A stretch of 64,000 nucleotides of DNA from Lycium barbarum (GCF_019175385.1 NC_083339.1:27619637-27683636), one strand, 5' to 3'. Positions 23,110 to 35,840 are shown, counted from the first letter of the stretch. The notes: generated by a model not told the origin, from the letters alone. A program made the numbers and translations.

Positions 23110-24380
23110 CAATTAAATAAACGTTCGTCTTCAAACTGAAAAGAAACGAAGAGAAGGTACCTGAATCGGTAAAGAGCTGGGGGTATCTACTCCGCATATC
23201 TGCCTTAGTCTCTCATGTCGCCTTTTCAACTGGATGGTGCTTCTGTTTCACCTTTACTGAAGCTATCTCTTTTGATCTCTACTTTATGACTTTCCTATCC
23301 TAGATTGGCAGCGGCTCTTCCTCAACGGACAGATTTTGATCAAATAGCACTGAGTCCCATCGGATTATAGACTCGACTGAATGGTACATCTTCAACATGA
23401 AAACATGGAATACAGGGTGACACCCACCAAACCTAGTGGCAATGCCAACTCATAGGCTACCTCACCAACACAAGAAACAATCTCAAAAGGAACAATGAAC
23501 CTCAGGATGAACTTTCCCTTCTTTCCAAATCTCATCACAGCCTTCTGGGTGAAACTTTCAACAAAACTTGATCACCAACCATGTACTCCATGTCGCGTAC
23601 AGTCCGATCCATATATTCTTTTTGTCTACTCTAAGCCACAAAAAGCTTCTCCTGTATCAACTTCACCTTATCTAAGGAATCTCTCAACAAATAGGTACCC
23701 TATGGTCTCACTTAAACGCATCGAACCAACTAATCGGCGAGCGATATCTCCTATCATACAAGGCCTCAAATGGCACCATATAAATACTCGAGTGATAACT
23801 ATTATTATAAGAAAACTCATTATTAGAAAACTCTGCCAAATGCAAGAACTGGTCCCAATAACCACCAAAATTATCACAAACCCGCAACATAACCTCTAAG
23901 ATCTGAATAGTCCTCTCTGATTGACCATCCGTCTGTGAGTGAAATGTTGTATTGAAATAGAACTAAGTCCCCAATCCCTTCTACAAAATCTTCCAAAAAT
24001 GGGAAGTGCACTGAGTTCCTTGGTATGTAATGATATAAATGGGCACCCCATGCAACCGAACAATCTCCTTAATTTAGATTTTCGCCCACTTCTCTGAATT
24101 GTAGGTAGTCTGAACAAGAATGAAGTGCTCGGACTTAATCAACTTGTCAACAATAACCCAAATAGAAACTTTGTTGCCCAAAATATTTGGTAGCCCTACC
24201 ACGAAGTCCATGGCTATCCTCTCCCGCTTCCACTCTTAAATGGGCATCCTCCGAGTCATACCACCCGGTTTCAGATGTTCATACTCAACCTGTTGGCAAT
24301 TCAAACTGGGATACAACCTCCACTATATCCCTCTTCATCCTACCTACCAATAGCATTGCTTTAAGTCACGGTGTATCAAG
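23110..24380 (-). pseudogene. pol: Integrase and chromodomain remnants of element III
   Basis: In element direction, zinc-domain remains at about 24260-24300 read LNCQQVEYEH, with the first Cys changed to Ser; the preceding His part seems deleted. Integrase core pieces follow in shifting frames (23668-24117). A chromodomain follows at about 23150-23340 (EEEPLPI, then VEKAT*ETKADMRSRYPQLF) with at least three stops. No complete catalytic triad can be assembled in one frame. Confidence 0.8.
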
Positions 24381-25010
24381 AACTGCCTCTTTGGCTTCCC
24401 CACTCAACATCTTATATCGAATCTTGCACAAATTCGTATCCTCAAACTGTTGAACCTTGATTTGTTCCAAAAGTGACGACCTCACCTCTAAACAAGGTAA
24501 AACCTTTCTCGGTTCAAAAATGTAAAGGCTAACCATATTATTAGTCAAGGACTGAACCTCTATAGCCAAGGGACACTCCTCAATAATCAAACGCCCCAAA
24601 CTACCCATACTCACTGCCTTTTGGCTCAACGCATCTCCTACCACATTAGCCTAGCCCGGATGATAAAGAATTGTAATGTCGTAATCCTTGAGCAAATCCA
24701 TCCATATATGCTATCTTGAATTTAGATCCCTATGATTGAACACATGTTGAAGACTATGATGATCCATTAACACCTCACTATGGACTCCATAAAGATAATG
24801 CCTCTAAAGTTTTAAAGCAAACACCACCGCCGCCAACTCTAGGTCATGAGTGGGGTAGTTCATCTCATGCACATTCAACTGTCGCAAAGCATACGGTATC
24901 ACCTTACCCTTTATCATCAACACACAACCCAACCCAATCCAAGAAGCATCACAATAAACAGTAAAATCCTGTCCTTTCATAGGTAGAGCTAAGATCGGAG
25001 CCGAAGTCAA
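24366..25010 (-). pseudogene. pol: RNase H and linker remnants of element III
   Basis: 24804-25010 reads through the RNase H start: [17 protein letters not shown] with the catalytic Asp, then [14 protein letters not shown] with the catalytic Glu. 24366-24644 holds the end of the domain (VGDALSQKAVSMGSL, from the VADALSRK motif of relatives) and the linker toward integrase. Stops lie between. Confidence 0.82.
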
Positions 25011-25029
25011 TAAAGTCTTGAGTTTTTGA

Positions 25030-25850
25030 AATCTCTCCTCACACTCATCAGACTACTGAAAACCCATATTTTTATGACTCAATCAAGTCAAATGGGAAAC
25101 AATAGATAAGAACCCCTTCACGAAACATCAATAATAACTTACAAGTCCCAGAAAACTATGAACCTTGGCAACCAAAGTAGGCCTGGCCTAATCTCTAACT
25201 GCCTCAATCTTCATCGGATTCAACACAACACCATCCTTAGACACCACATGCCCCTAAAACGCCACCGAGCTAAGCCAAAATTTGCACTTTGAAAATTTAG
25301 CGTACATCTTCTTTTCCTTCAAGAAACCAAGCACAATCCTCAAATGCCTCTCATGATCTCTATACTACGAGAATAAACCAAAATGTGATCGATGAAGACA
25401 ATGACGAGGCTCTAATCTTCAGCTGGTGGTAACTTGACCTCAATTTGATCTTGAAAAAGATTGACGCACCCTGAAGCTAGTAAAATAAGTCACCTATGTG
25501 GGGTATCAGATATGTGTTCCTAATCATAACCTTGTTCAACTGAAGAAAGTCAACGCACATTCTCATAGTACCATCTTTCATCTTCATGATAAACACAGGA
25601 GAACCTCAAAAGGAAACACTAGGTCTAATGAGCCCCTTTGCTCAACAAATCCTATAACTATTCCTTCAACTCTCTTAACTCTACCGGAGCCATACAATAG
25701 GCGGAATGACAATAGGCCAAGTGTCTGGATCAAAATCAATGCAACATTCAATGTCTCGATCAGGCGGCATATAAGGAAAATCTGTGAGAAAAATCTCCAA
25801 AAACTCTCTCACTATCGGTAATGTCTCAAAGGGAGGAGTGTCTAGCTAGT
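25030..25850 (-). pseudogene. pol: Reverse transcriptase remnant of element III
   Basis: RT motifs are recognisable only in short pieces in changing frames. The active-site block at about 25360-25400 reads FIDHILVYS: the second catalytic Asp is changed to His, so this copy was catalytically dead even before its frames are considered. The thumb/connection region extends to about 25030. Confidence 0.78.
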
Positions 25851-25951
25851 ATCCCAGATACGAGCCAAATATGCTAAACACCCCTTATCCACAAACTTCT
25901 TGCTCATAGGAACAATATAATCTTCCTTGGTGCAAGACTGGGAGTACCCTT

Positions 25952-26290
25952 TCACTCTAACCTCAGAATAGCCAGCATAGCCAACGTGACTATCTTGGCG
26001 TGATAGTCTCGAATTGCATAATAAGGAGATAAATAGTTCATACCTAAAATAATGTCAAACTCTACCATATCGAGGATAACTAAATCCACCCAAGTGTTGT
26101 GTCCCATGAACGTAACTACAAAAGACCGATAGTCTCGATTCACTACTACAGAATCCCCAATAGGAGTAGAGACATGAATATGTATATCAAGAAACTCGTA
26201 CAAATATCCAGCCCCAAAGTGAAATAAGTAGAGACATAAGAGAAAGCAGAACCCAAATTAAGTAAGACTAAAGCAGACTGAAATGATACA
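25952..26290 (-). pseudogene. pol: Protease remnant of element III
   Basis: The 83-residue stretch 25952-26203 carries VSTPIGDSVVVNRDYRSFVV, then VDLVILDMVEFDIILGMNYL, the retropepsin C-terminal half. The active-site part lies just upstream (26230-26290) with stops. It aligns with the element IV protease. Confidence 0.82.
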
Positions 26291-26299
26291 TGTGATAAT

Positions 26300-27440
26300 C
26301 GTGTCAGAAGCCTCATCCTCTATTCCACTAAGAAAAGCACAGAAATAGGCACGTCCACCCTCATACTGTGTGCCACTACTACCACCATGGTCTACCTCAG
26401 CCCCACCCCTTAGGAACTGCGAACCGCCTTTAGCAGGCTGAAGACCGCCCTTGCTAACCCGCGAATCCCCTATGTCCACCTTCTCTAGCTGGCAGTGCTG
26501 GAGGACTAGGTGCCTTAATTCGAGAACCGAGGGTAATACCTCCTAATTGCCCTATCTCACCACACTTAAAACACACCCTAATAGCCATAGGCTACTGAAC
26601 TGTCATCGAAGAACTTGTGTGCCCTCCACGGTCTGAGTGTCAGGAATAAGAACCCTGAGATGTATGTCCTGAACTGAAGCCACTATGCCATGCACTGTAC
26701 CCACTATGTCCTAAAAAGCCACCTGCTGAAATCTGTAGTGCCGACAGAATGGGATGACTAGAATGGTGATGAAGGAATCCGTCATAGTGTCCCTAACCCC
26801 TAGAAGAAGAACCACTGAAACTACCAAATTTTTGAGCCCTTTTATCATTACTCTTGTCAAAGAACTAACCTTTCACAGACCCAAGCACCTTAGCATGATC
26901 TACCATTTCCTGAAATGAAGCCCCAGAAGATACCACCTGAAACATCACCAATCAAATCGGAAGGACCAACCTCTTCATAAACTGTCTCACTCTCGGCCTC
27001 GATGGGAAATAATAATACAGCATGATAGGCCAAAGCATGAAACCAAGACTCGTACTCCACAACAGATAAACCTCTCTGCTCCACGGCGGTGAACTCGTCC
27101 CTCCTCATGTCTCTTAAGCTACGAGGAACATAGTTCTCTAGAAAGACCTGATAGAAGCGAGTCTATGTCAAAGGAGGTGACATGACTGGTCAACAATCAA
27201 TACAGGACCTCCACTACTGCTTGGCAACTCCAATCAGCTTAAGAGAAACATATTTTTCCCGTGCAACTCCACTACCCCCAATTTATGAAGCCTCTCATGA
27301 CAATTGACGATAAACTCATACACATTCGCCTCGGGAGTGCCATAGAACTAGAAGACTCATATTGGTGAATTGATCAATCAACTAAGCCTTCTAGTCGTAG
27401 CTGAAAAATAAACTTGGTCATGCGTCCGTATCATAGTGAC
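26300..27440 (-). pseudogene. gag: Gag remnant of element III
   Basis: 26890-27108 matches the chromovirus gag core (RRDEFTAVEQRGLSVVEYES, with the FHALAYHAVLLFP segment). A decayed zinc knuckle at about 26545-26585 reads CFKCGEIGQ, with the His replaced by Gln. The N-terminal part up to about 27440 is in broken frames. Confidence 0.78.
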
Positions 27441-27675
27441 ACATCTCGTACCATACCACGTAACGTCATATCAAGTCACTCGCGCGCGAATTCAAGAACG
27501 TGTTCCCACCATCCGTGAGAGAATAGAACAACGAAGTTCATATACCAAATTAAACAAACTCCCATGATAAGAATTAAAGAATGGAAGTTTCCTCAATGTT
27601 TATATCCTCTCGAGCATGGGTACAGATGTCTTCATATAATGCGCAAGACTCGACTAGACATTGCTCTTATACTCA

Positions 27676-30600
27676 TGTAATGACCCGTTTGGTCATTATA
27701 GTGCTCGCGACCCATTTACCCTCATTTGGTGGCATGGCTCTCGAGATAGTCGGGCGAGTTTTATGATGACTTCTTAAAGTGAAAGACGGTTGATTGATAG
27801 TTGACTTTTGGGTAAACGGACCTTTTTCAAAAATCTGTCAATTTCGTGGGATTCGAATGGTTGATCATGACTTTGCGAGATGTTTAGTTCTTTTTCTAAG
27901 GCACTCGAGAGAATTTTGTGTTATTGGGTAGGAAGTTGGTCTTTGGACATTGGGTGTTGACCCGATTAAATAGACATCCGTTGGAAATCTTGAGACCACG
28001 AGTGAGTCCGTAGTGCGTTTTTATCTATGTTTGCATGTGAGGTTTTTATCTGGGAGGTCTCGAGTGATTGTCGGGTTTTAGGATTGAGATTGTGAAAAAA
28101 TAGTAATTTTCTAGCATCTGGTGCCCGTTGTAGCGGCACCCTATGTTCTATAGCGAACTTGCCTCGCTATGGCGAAATTATATGGAATTGTAGTGAGGCG
28201 CTACAGCGGATAGGGATCCGCTGTAGCGGACTTAAGGCAGAGAGAGTAGAGCCGCGGGCGCAGTTTCGCCGTAGCGGACACTCGACCGCTGCAGCGAACA
28301 ACATGGCCTAGAATCCTATTTAATGCCTAGTTAAAACACTTCATTTCCTATCTCTACATTTATTGTTTCGAAGAGTCATTAAGGAAAATTGAAGAGGTTT
28401 CAACCAAATTTCTCTTGAGGGTAAGTTCTCTAAGCTAGATTTCATTCAGTTACCTTCCTTAAGCATGAATACATGATAGAAAATCTATAGAACTTAAGAA
28501 GGAAGATGGGTTTTAATGTTTACTTCATTATTTGAGTTTTAGTCTTTCAAAATGAGGTTTTTTGATGGATTTCACTAATCTAAGCATGGAATTTGATGAA
28601 TTAGTGACTAATAGGCTTGAATCTTCCTTTTATGTTGATGATTTGAAAGATTAAAAGTTTGGGTTTAAACCCAAATTGAGGGTTTCGACTTGAATGATGA
28701 AATTGACCTATTCTTGGGTTAAAATAGCAATTGAGGAGTAGAATTGAACTTCTATAACATTGTGTTACCTATTCCAACTTTAAAATACCTATTTTACCCT
28801 TATGGGCCAATTTTCTCTCTTTTGCTTAGATGATTTTGATTCGATCAAATGTATAGCAATATGGGTATCGTTGTTTCTTATTTCTAACTTAGATTTCAAT
28901 AATGGATAGACTTTGATTACTTGGAGTCTCTCTGGAAAGGCAAGGCAAATGTTTGATTATTGGTGGCTCCAGCTCGACAACTAGGTAGGTCACGTCTTAC
29001 CTTTTTGGTTAGACTACAGTTAGCGATGCATATTTAGAAGTTAGCTATTGACGGAGAAAACATGTTAAGCCTTCGGTTATGAAGTTGGGATGGATATTCT
29101 TAGGATTGGTGTTGTTGACTGATTTGTGGGCTTGTTGCCTCTTTGTGGTTTATTGGGTTGTTATTGGACTTGTACTTAGTTGCCATATTGTGATTATGAT
29201 ACGATTGCCTCTCATTTGTCTTGACATTAACATGGATAGAGGAAAAGACTTAACTTGATATTGATATTGATATTGTGATATGTGTCCATGTGTTGCATGG
29301 TTGAGATTTGATTAAGATTTACACTTGAGATTGATACATGCATATCATTCATACACATTCTACATGATTCATTGACACGAGCCGTGATTTGATATTAAAA
29401 ATTATATGAGGGAAATGAAACATCTGAGGCTTCTTATTATGGTATTTTCCATGTGCATATTTCGTAGGCCTCTCTTGCATATATATTTGGTGTTATCTAT
29501 GTGGTCTGAAGGGAAATTGTTCCGGACGTGACATTGCACAAAGTAAGCAATAAGTTCATATTAGTAATTGATTTATGGATGTTGTTATGCTTATTCACCC
29601 TCATGATTATTGTTTAAATTGGCATTCATACATGCATTTCATCCTACATTTCTCATGACACTTTGATATGAACTGTGATTTGGTGCTGATGACGATAAGT
29701 CAGAGAGTGTAGCCTCCGAGGTCTTTGTCGGAGAGCGTAAAAGAGAAATGAGAGTCCATGATCTGAGGTCATCTACCGGAGTGGAATGAGTGTACATTGG
29801 TCGAGGTCTCTTGTCAGGAACAGATGAGTGCTCGATGCCCCAGGTTTCTTGCCGGGATCGCGAAAGTGCTCATCGCCCAGGTCGTTGCCGGGGAAAGTGG
29901 TACATAGACTTTGTGGGTGCCCCATAGGTCATGACTATTGAGACGTAGAGGTATTTTGTCCATAGAAAGTGTGTACAATATGAGACAGTTGGCCACTACA
30001 TTGCATTGCATCGCACACGCATTCATATTACATCTATTCACATCTCTGATTCTGGTTGTTGTATCTATTGTATTGCATGGTGCGTTTTATCCTTAATTCC
30101 TTGGTTGTTGATTTATTGAAGATGTTACGTGCTTGTAAATGACTTACCTAGACAGTTGATGGATTTGAGGGCTAGAGGTTCCACCTAGGCTATGACTGCA
30201 GACTACTGAGATATAGTGCGGTTCACATTATTGCAAGACTTACGTGGATGTGCTTAGTGACTTCATTGGACTGCTTATCTTCTTATCTTTCATTTTCTTT
30301 CTTTATATATATTAGTTAATTGTTGTCGGCCTATGATGAATACCGGCACGTGTTGTTTGTATTGATACTACTCTTGCTACATCTTTTTCGGAGTGTACAG
30401 TTGTTCCAGGTACTTGAGCGAGATTCAGTTAGCCTTCAAGGATCTCACGGAGTTCACCTAGACTTTTCTATTAAATTGTCATTCTAAACAGAAGTTGTAT
30501 TCAAGTTGTGGTTGTAACTTTTATTCAAGTTGTATACTTAGAAGCTCTTGGACTATTCAGGCCAGATTGCTTGGGTAGTTTATGTATTTCCGCAATTATT

Positions 30601-30738
30601 AATTTTATATGATATTTGAGACTTATTAGAATTTATATTATTCTTCTGGATTGATAGACTGTATGTTGGATAAGAGAAGGGTTCACCCACCATGGGGAGT
30701 GTGTGGTGCCCGCTCGACCCTCGTTTTGGGTCGTGACA
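27676..30738 (+). mobile_element. 3.06 kb solo LTR nested in the element III leader, TSD ACTCA
   Basis: Starts TGTAATGACCC, ends GGGTCGTGACA, and is flanked by ACTCA at 27671-27675 and 30739-30743. The unbroken leader copy at about 31030-31035 reads ACTCATGAG, confirming the empty site. Its length and ends match the 3' LTR of element VI (46500-49560, 3061 bp), so it is a solo LTR of the same family in plus orientation. It contains a GC-rich stretch at 28100-28310. No coding frame was seen. Confidence 0.9.
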
Positions 30739-30763
30739 ACTCATGAGACCGGTGAACCTAGGA

Positions 30764-30776
30764 GATCTGATACCAA
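30764..30776 (-). promoter_or_regulatory. PBS of element III, copy 1
   Basis: Minus strand TTGGTATCAGATC: the initiator Met-tRNA site with one mismatch, followed by an LTR start TGTCATACCC at 30779. Confidence 0.8.
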
Positions 30777-31054
30777 TATGTCATACCCAATTCACAGGTC
30801 ATGATGGCACCTACACTATCCGCCCACAAGCCGAGCCATCCCCAAGTCATCAAACAATTTTAAAAGGAAATAATGAAGTTAAAGACATTTAAGTACAATT
30901 CAACATAAGTCAATTACAACCCCAAAACTTGGTCTAACTTGTATAAGAGCTTCTAATAAAAAATACAAGTCTTAAGAGTACGGATGTCTTCATACCAATA
31001 CGCAAGACTCTACTAGAAGTTTCTCATATACTCATGAGACTGGTGAACCTAGAA

Positions 31055-31067
31055 GCTCTGATACCAA
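31055..31067 (-). promoter_or_regulatory. PBS of element III, copy 2
   Basis: Minus strand TTGGTATCAGAGC, an exact initiator Met-tRNA primer complement, 2 bp from the LTR start TGTCATGACCC at 31070. Confidence 0.85.
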
Positions 31068-31069
31068 TA

Positions 31070-34000
31070 TGTCATGACCCAATTCACACGTCATGATGGC
31101 ACCTACACTATCCACCCGGGAGCCAAACCATCCCCAAGTCGTCAAACTATTGTAAAAGGAAATACGGAAGTTAAATACATTTAAGTACTATTCAATAGTC
31201 TTAATTTATATAAAGTACGGAAGAAAACATAAGTCAATTACAACCCCAAAACCTGGTCTAACTTGTATAAGAGCTTCTAATAAAAAGTACAAGTCTTAAG
31301 AGTAGCGATTTACAAAACTTTTTTAGTGCAATACCACTAGTACTCCATAGGTATCATAGGCCGAAAATGAAGGAAACATGCATACAACATACAACATACA
31401 AAGATGGAATCTAAACACTTGTAAGACAACTCAACTTAGTTATTTTTAGTTATGACCACGAATCCATATTTCACAGGAAAGACATGTAAGCATTATCATA
31501 TAGGAAGGATAATAGAATAGATAGATGAATGAATGTAATGCATTAGCCAATATCAATCCTAATACACTCATGCTAGCCGTCATTCTTTCTAGTCATGACC
31601 CATGGGGGGCTCGTGAGGTCCATATACTAGTTGCAACGTGCAACCTAATCCCATGTTGTGGCATGCGACCCGATCCCATATTGCGGTGTGCAACCTGATC
31701 CGATAAATTATAGCAAATATGAAAACTCAATCTTACCTTTTTTATGCCTTAAAGACCACCTCGTATCTGCTTTTCTAAAACTCATCCATCTAGTATGTAA
31801 GTATAAGTGATTGCATGTATGCAAGATATCATATGCCAAAATATCATGAAAATATGGAATGGATAAGCATACATCATAGAATTACATAATCTCAACGTGG
31901 CTTTCAATAATGATCATTCTTTTACAATTTATACGAGGTATGGAGTGATGATGTAAATAAGTCAATAATTACTAGTATTCATTAAACATGGCTATCATAG
32001 CCAACATAAACAACAACATACCAACCTAGTGGATTTATCACCATAACCAATATCCGTAGGCTCACATGAATTTTCCATCTCAATAAACTATATTATATTA
32101 TGTAACGACCCGTTTGGCCGTTACCGACTTTCCTCAACTCGTATCCAAATCATCCTTAGTTAGTTATGCCCTATCAGTTATACGCGGGGGATTTTCAGTT
32201 AAATTTGACCTTTAGTCGAGTTAGAAGGAAATTAAAGATTGAGTTAGGGCCACCCAAACTCAATGCCTCGCCCCAACGAGGGTGGACCTAGCCTACAAGT
32301 CCGCCCTAGTGTGTTATTAGCCACTGTAGCAAAATAATCAAAGTTAGATACTTCTGCCCCAGGGTGTTGTTAAGGATGAATGCAATCGATGACTTGTAAG
32401 GGTTTAGATGACTATAAAATCTAGGTGATTAATCAATTGATACTTAGAGAACCTAGTTGGGGGAAGAAGTTTCGGTTTTACCCTTGTGGGCCTAGAGTCG
32501 TAAATTAGATTCTCTAGATTCTTATTGGGCATGTATACCCTATTCCTCGACACTTTCTTACTCAAATTTCTTACTATTCCTAGACCCTTCCATCTCAACT
32601 TCCATTCTGAAAAGGGAAGATGAAGATCAAGTGGATGTTCGCGGCACCTGCTCGACCTCGAGGTAGGTTACGACTTACTTGAGTTAGGCTCCGATTAAGA
32701 TTTCATATATGTGCAACAGAGATTAATGGAGAAAGCATGCTTTGGTCTTCGGACATGGTGTTGGGATGGATAATTCTAGGTTGGTACTGTTGTGTGGCTT
32801 GTCGCCTTGTGACTCGAGCTTGGTATTTGCTTGACAGTGTGTGCTAGTGATTAGTTGGTATAATTGGGCTCGCGTCGTCTGACTTGAGTTATATTGTTGC
32901 CCTAGTTTACCTTTTTGGTTAGACTTCAGTTAGCGAAGAATATGTAGAGTTAGTTATTGTCGGAGAAAGCATATTACGCCTTCAGGATTGAAGTTGGGAT
33001 GGATTACATAGAATTGGTATTGTTGACTGATTTTTGGGCTTGTTTCCTCCTTATAGTTTACTATTTGTTGCCATGTGTGTGATATTGGACTTGTACTTAG
33101 TTGTCATATTGTGATTATGATACAGTTTTCTCTCACGTATCGTAATATTATCATGGATAGAGGAAAGGACTTGACTTGATATTGATATTGTGATATGTGT
33201 CCATGTGTGGGACGATGGGGATTGATATAATCACTTGATATTGTTATTTTGCATTGCATTCATCCTCATTTCCATGATGCATTGATTTTACCATTGATTG
33301 GTGTTGATGGTTAATAGTGAGAAGAAAATATTTGTTATTCTTTGGACATACTTGACATAGTAGCCATCTCTTGGCTGTGTACGGAATGGCAAGTGATATG
33401 GTTGGTACTGTGGAGTCATCTCTGGGCTGTGTGCGGAGTGATTGGTACATGGACTTTGTGGGCCCCCTATGGGTCATGACTATCGAGACGTGGAGGTATT
33501 CCGTCCGTAGCACGTATGTACAGAGACTTACATTTGGCCATTGAATATCATTGCATTGCATATGCACTCGTTACTTCATTCTCATATTTCATGGATCATG
33601 ACTTGATATTTTTATCACTCGAGTTGTTGTTCTTGGGCTGTGTTGTGATTGTATTTGATCAAGCATGTACATTGCATGTTATATCATGCATTTCTATGTT
33701 GTCTATTCTTTTATGGTGTGAGTTGTTCTTTGATATATTGTTAGTGAGACGGTAGGGTCCCCTATAGTGAGAAAAGCATATATTAAGGATTGGATGTATA
33801 ACTTGGAACGCAAATGAATATGGTAAGGTTGCTTATATTGATAAATAGAGTTAGTTCTTGTGAAATGAGGCATGCGTTGAATAGTTAATGGATTGAGGAT
33901 TAGAACTATATATTTAGGCCTAAATACTGAATTATATGCGAAATATATCTCTCGTGATAGAACCCTCCCCTTGTACTGATACTGTTGTTGACGGAGTTGT

Positions 34001-35237
34001 TGCCAATTATACTTATCTGCTAATTTCTATTGTTTATTATTTTCTCCTAATTGTTGTCGACCTATAATGCTTACCGATACGAGTGTTGTACTGATACTAC
34101 TCTTGCTACACCCTTTCCGGGGTGTAGAGTTGTTACAGGTTGTGTTCGTGGATTTATTAGCTTCCGAAGACGTTTCGGTGTCCATTCCAAAAGCTTCTGT
34201 TAATTTCATTCCAAAACAGAGGTTTTATTATTTCAACGAGTTATAAATCTTAGAAGTTCTTGTACTAGTCTAGACCTAATTTTGGGAAATGGTTAATGTA
34301 TAAAGTACTCTTTCTTCATTTCTGGTTTTAGATGATGTTGGAAATTACTAAGGGTTGTATTATTATTTTATCTATATAAATTCAATTGTGTTTGGTAAGT
34401 GGGTTCACCTACAAGGTGGGATTGGGTAGGGGCCCACATGATCCTTGATTTGGGTCGTGACACATTAACTACCTGACCAAATAAATCGGTACCCACCTAA
34501 GTGCTCATCACGGTCACAAAAAATGGGACCCCCATTCATGCTTATACCTCTTCAATATTTATAAACTATATACGCCCTCTAGTCGAAGTCTAAAGAGTAA
34601 ATCGTAAGCTACCTCAAAACTGAACAGTAGCCACAAACCCTCAAGCCTTCCCCTTCCCCTTCCCCTTCCAAAATTGCCTCCAAATGGTCAAAATCCCGAT
34701 CCGGATGAAGATTAATTCTTCTGGAAGCTTTACCGCATTAAAATTTTCCAAACGAGTTTAATCTAATCAAATAATACTCTACAAGGTCAAATGAGCTCAA
34801 TGATACTCATACTGACTATATAAAAATTAGGGTAAAAACCCTGCCCAAAAAGTCATCTAGATCCACGAAGATGAAATCATAATTTGCTTTCAAAAACATT
34901 TCACCTTACGTCTAAGGATTCCAAATTCGAAAAACCCATTCAAAAAGCCATGATCATGGCCCACATATCCATGATTTACCCTTTTTCAAATTTTGGGTTC
35001 AAAACCCCAATTGTTTTCGAACCAAATCAATACTAAATGCAAACAACCATCGGGGTTCTTGGGAAAATACAAAAATAGAGATAAGGAATTTACCCCCTCT
35101 TCAAGACGAATCCATAGCCACCGAAATCACCTAAATCCAAGATGTAGAGCCCAAGATATGAAGTTATGAAGTCTAAGTTCTAAATTGCAGAATAAATAAT
35201 CTAACCAGCCATTTTCTTCATCGCGATCGTGACCCTC
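31070..35237 (-). repeat. Right (5') LTR of element III, truncated and split
   Basis: Without the nested solo LTR it is about 1.8 kb. It aligns with the LTR of element IV at 61019-63601, for example around the TTCAATATTTATAAACTATA motif (34552 and 62193), which is the likely core-promoter region of both. A TTCCCC microsatellite sits at 34648-34669. Homology ends at about 35237, where the plus-strand LTR of element VI begins; the U3 end is lost. Confidence 0.8.
32101..34462 (+). mobile_element. 2.36 kb solo LTR nested in the element III LTR
   Basis: Starts TGTAACGACCC and ends GGGTCGTGACA. It is flanked by TATTA (32096-32100) and CATTA (34463-34467), a 5-bp TSD with one difference. It resembles the solo LTR at 27676-30738 around 32930-33200 and 34030-34200 but is shorter. 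No coding frame was seen. Outer host sequence joins well with element IV LTR homology on both sides. Confidence 0.82.
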
Positions 35238-35838
35238 AAAAATTGAGTGTCCGTATGACTTCTGTGTGGGTGGGATTCCTTGATTATTGTGATGATATGA
35301 TTTGCGAGTATGCTTGATTGCTTATCTGCCTACTTGTTGATTTCTTTCATCATATATGTGAACTAATTGTGGTCGGCCTATGATACTCACCAGTACATAG
35401 TGTTTGTGTTGATGCTACCTTGCTGCACTCTTTTCTAGGTGCAGAGTTTGCTACAGGTTCCCCTTCAGGTCCTCGAGAGTGTTTTCCCTGAGGTTGTGCT
35501 ATCCGAGTTTTCAGGGTGAGCTATGTCTCTGTTCTGCTACCTGGAAGACTCTTCTGTTTTAGATTTCTGTCCTTCGTTATCAGAAAGTATTATTCAAATA
35601 TTGATGTATCATTATTATTCAAACTCATGTAATACTTAGTAGCTCTTGTACTGCGACTTCACTAGATTCCTTGGGTAGTTGTTGTACTTCCGCACTTATA
35701 TACTTTTATAGGATATTGATATTGCATGGTATTTCTTTTTTCTTTCGCAAGTTCATTTTGAATGTTGATTAAGGGAAGGGTTCGCAACTAGGATGGTTAG
35801 TGTGGGTGCCTGCTCAACCCACGAGTTTGGTCGTGATA
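35238..35838 (+). repeat. 5' LTR fragment of element VI
   Basis: Collinear with 48957-49560 of the 3' LTR. Ends GGTCGTGATA, where relatives end GTGACA. The missing U3 side was lost at the junction with element III. Confidence 0.85.
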
Positions 35839-35840
35839 AG

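Larger units (their letters stand above)
27604..31304 (-). repeat. Tandem duplication of the leader-PBS-LTR junction of element III
   Basis: Unit 1 (27604-27675 plus 30744-30980, split by the solo LTR) and unit 2 (30981-31304) each contain the leader stretch from GATGTCTTCATA, the PBS, and the first 200-235 bp of the LTR. The join at about 30978-30983 has GTAC microhomology. Unit 2 has an additional insertion of about 45 bp near 31190-31235. Confidence 0.8.
22713..35237 (-). mobile_element. Element III: truncated gypsy chromovirus with two nested solo LTRs
   Basis: Minus-strand element related to element IV. From left: LTR remnant 22713-23101 ending GGGTCGTTACA, chromodomain/integrase/RNase H/RT/protease/gag remnants (23110-27440), leader, PBS, and right LTR (31070-35237). 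Solo LTRs sit at 27676-30738 and 32101-34462. A tandem duplication repeats the leader-PBS-LTR edge. Both outer ends are lost: the left LTR lacks its U5 end and the right LTR its U3 end, so no TSD can be found. Its reading frames are the most decayed of the three coding gypsy elements. Confidence 0.85.

Noticed and set aside
28100..28310. GC-rich block with repeated TAGCGG/CGCTGTAGCG words, considered as a CRISPR-like or satellite array
   Set aside because: No regular spacing and no unique spacers. A related GC-rich block occurs in the same place in the LTR at 46990-47160, so it is part of the LTR.
27676..30738. Possible unique intergenic DNA between gag remnants and the PBS of element III
   Set aside because: TG...CA ends, an exact 5-bp TSD and full-length homology to the LTR at 46500-49560 show a solo LTR.
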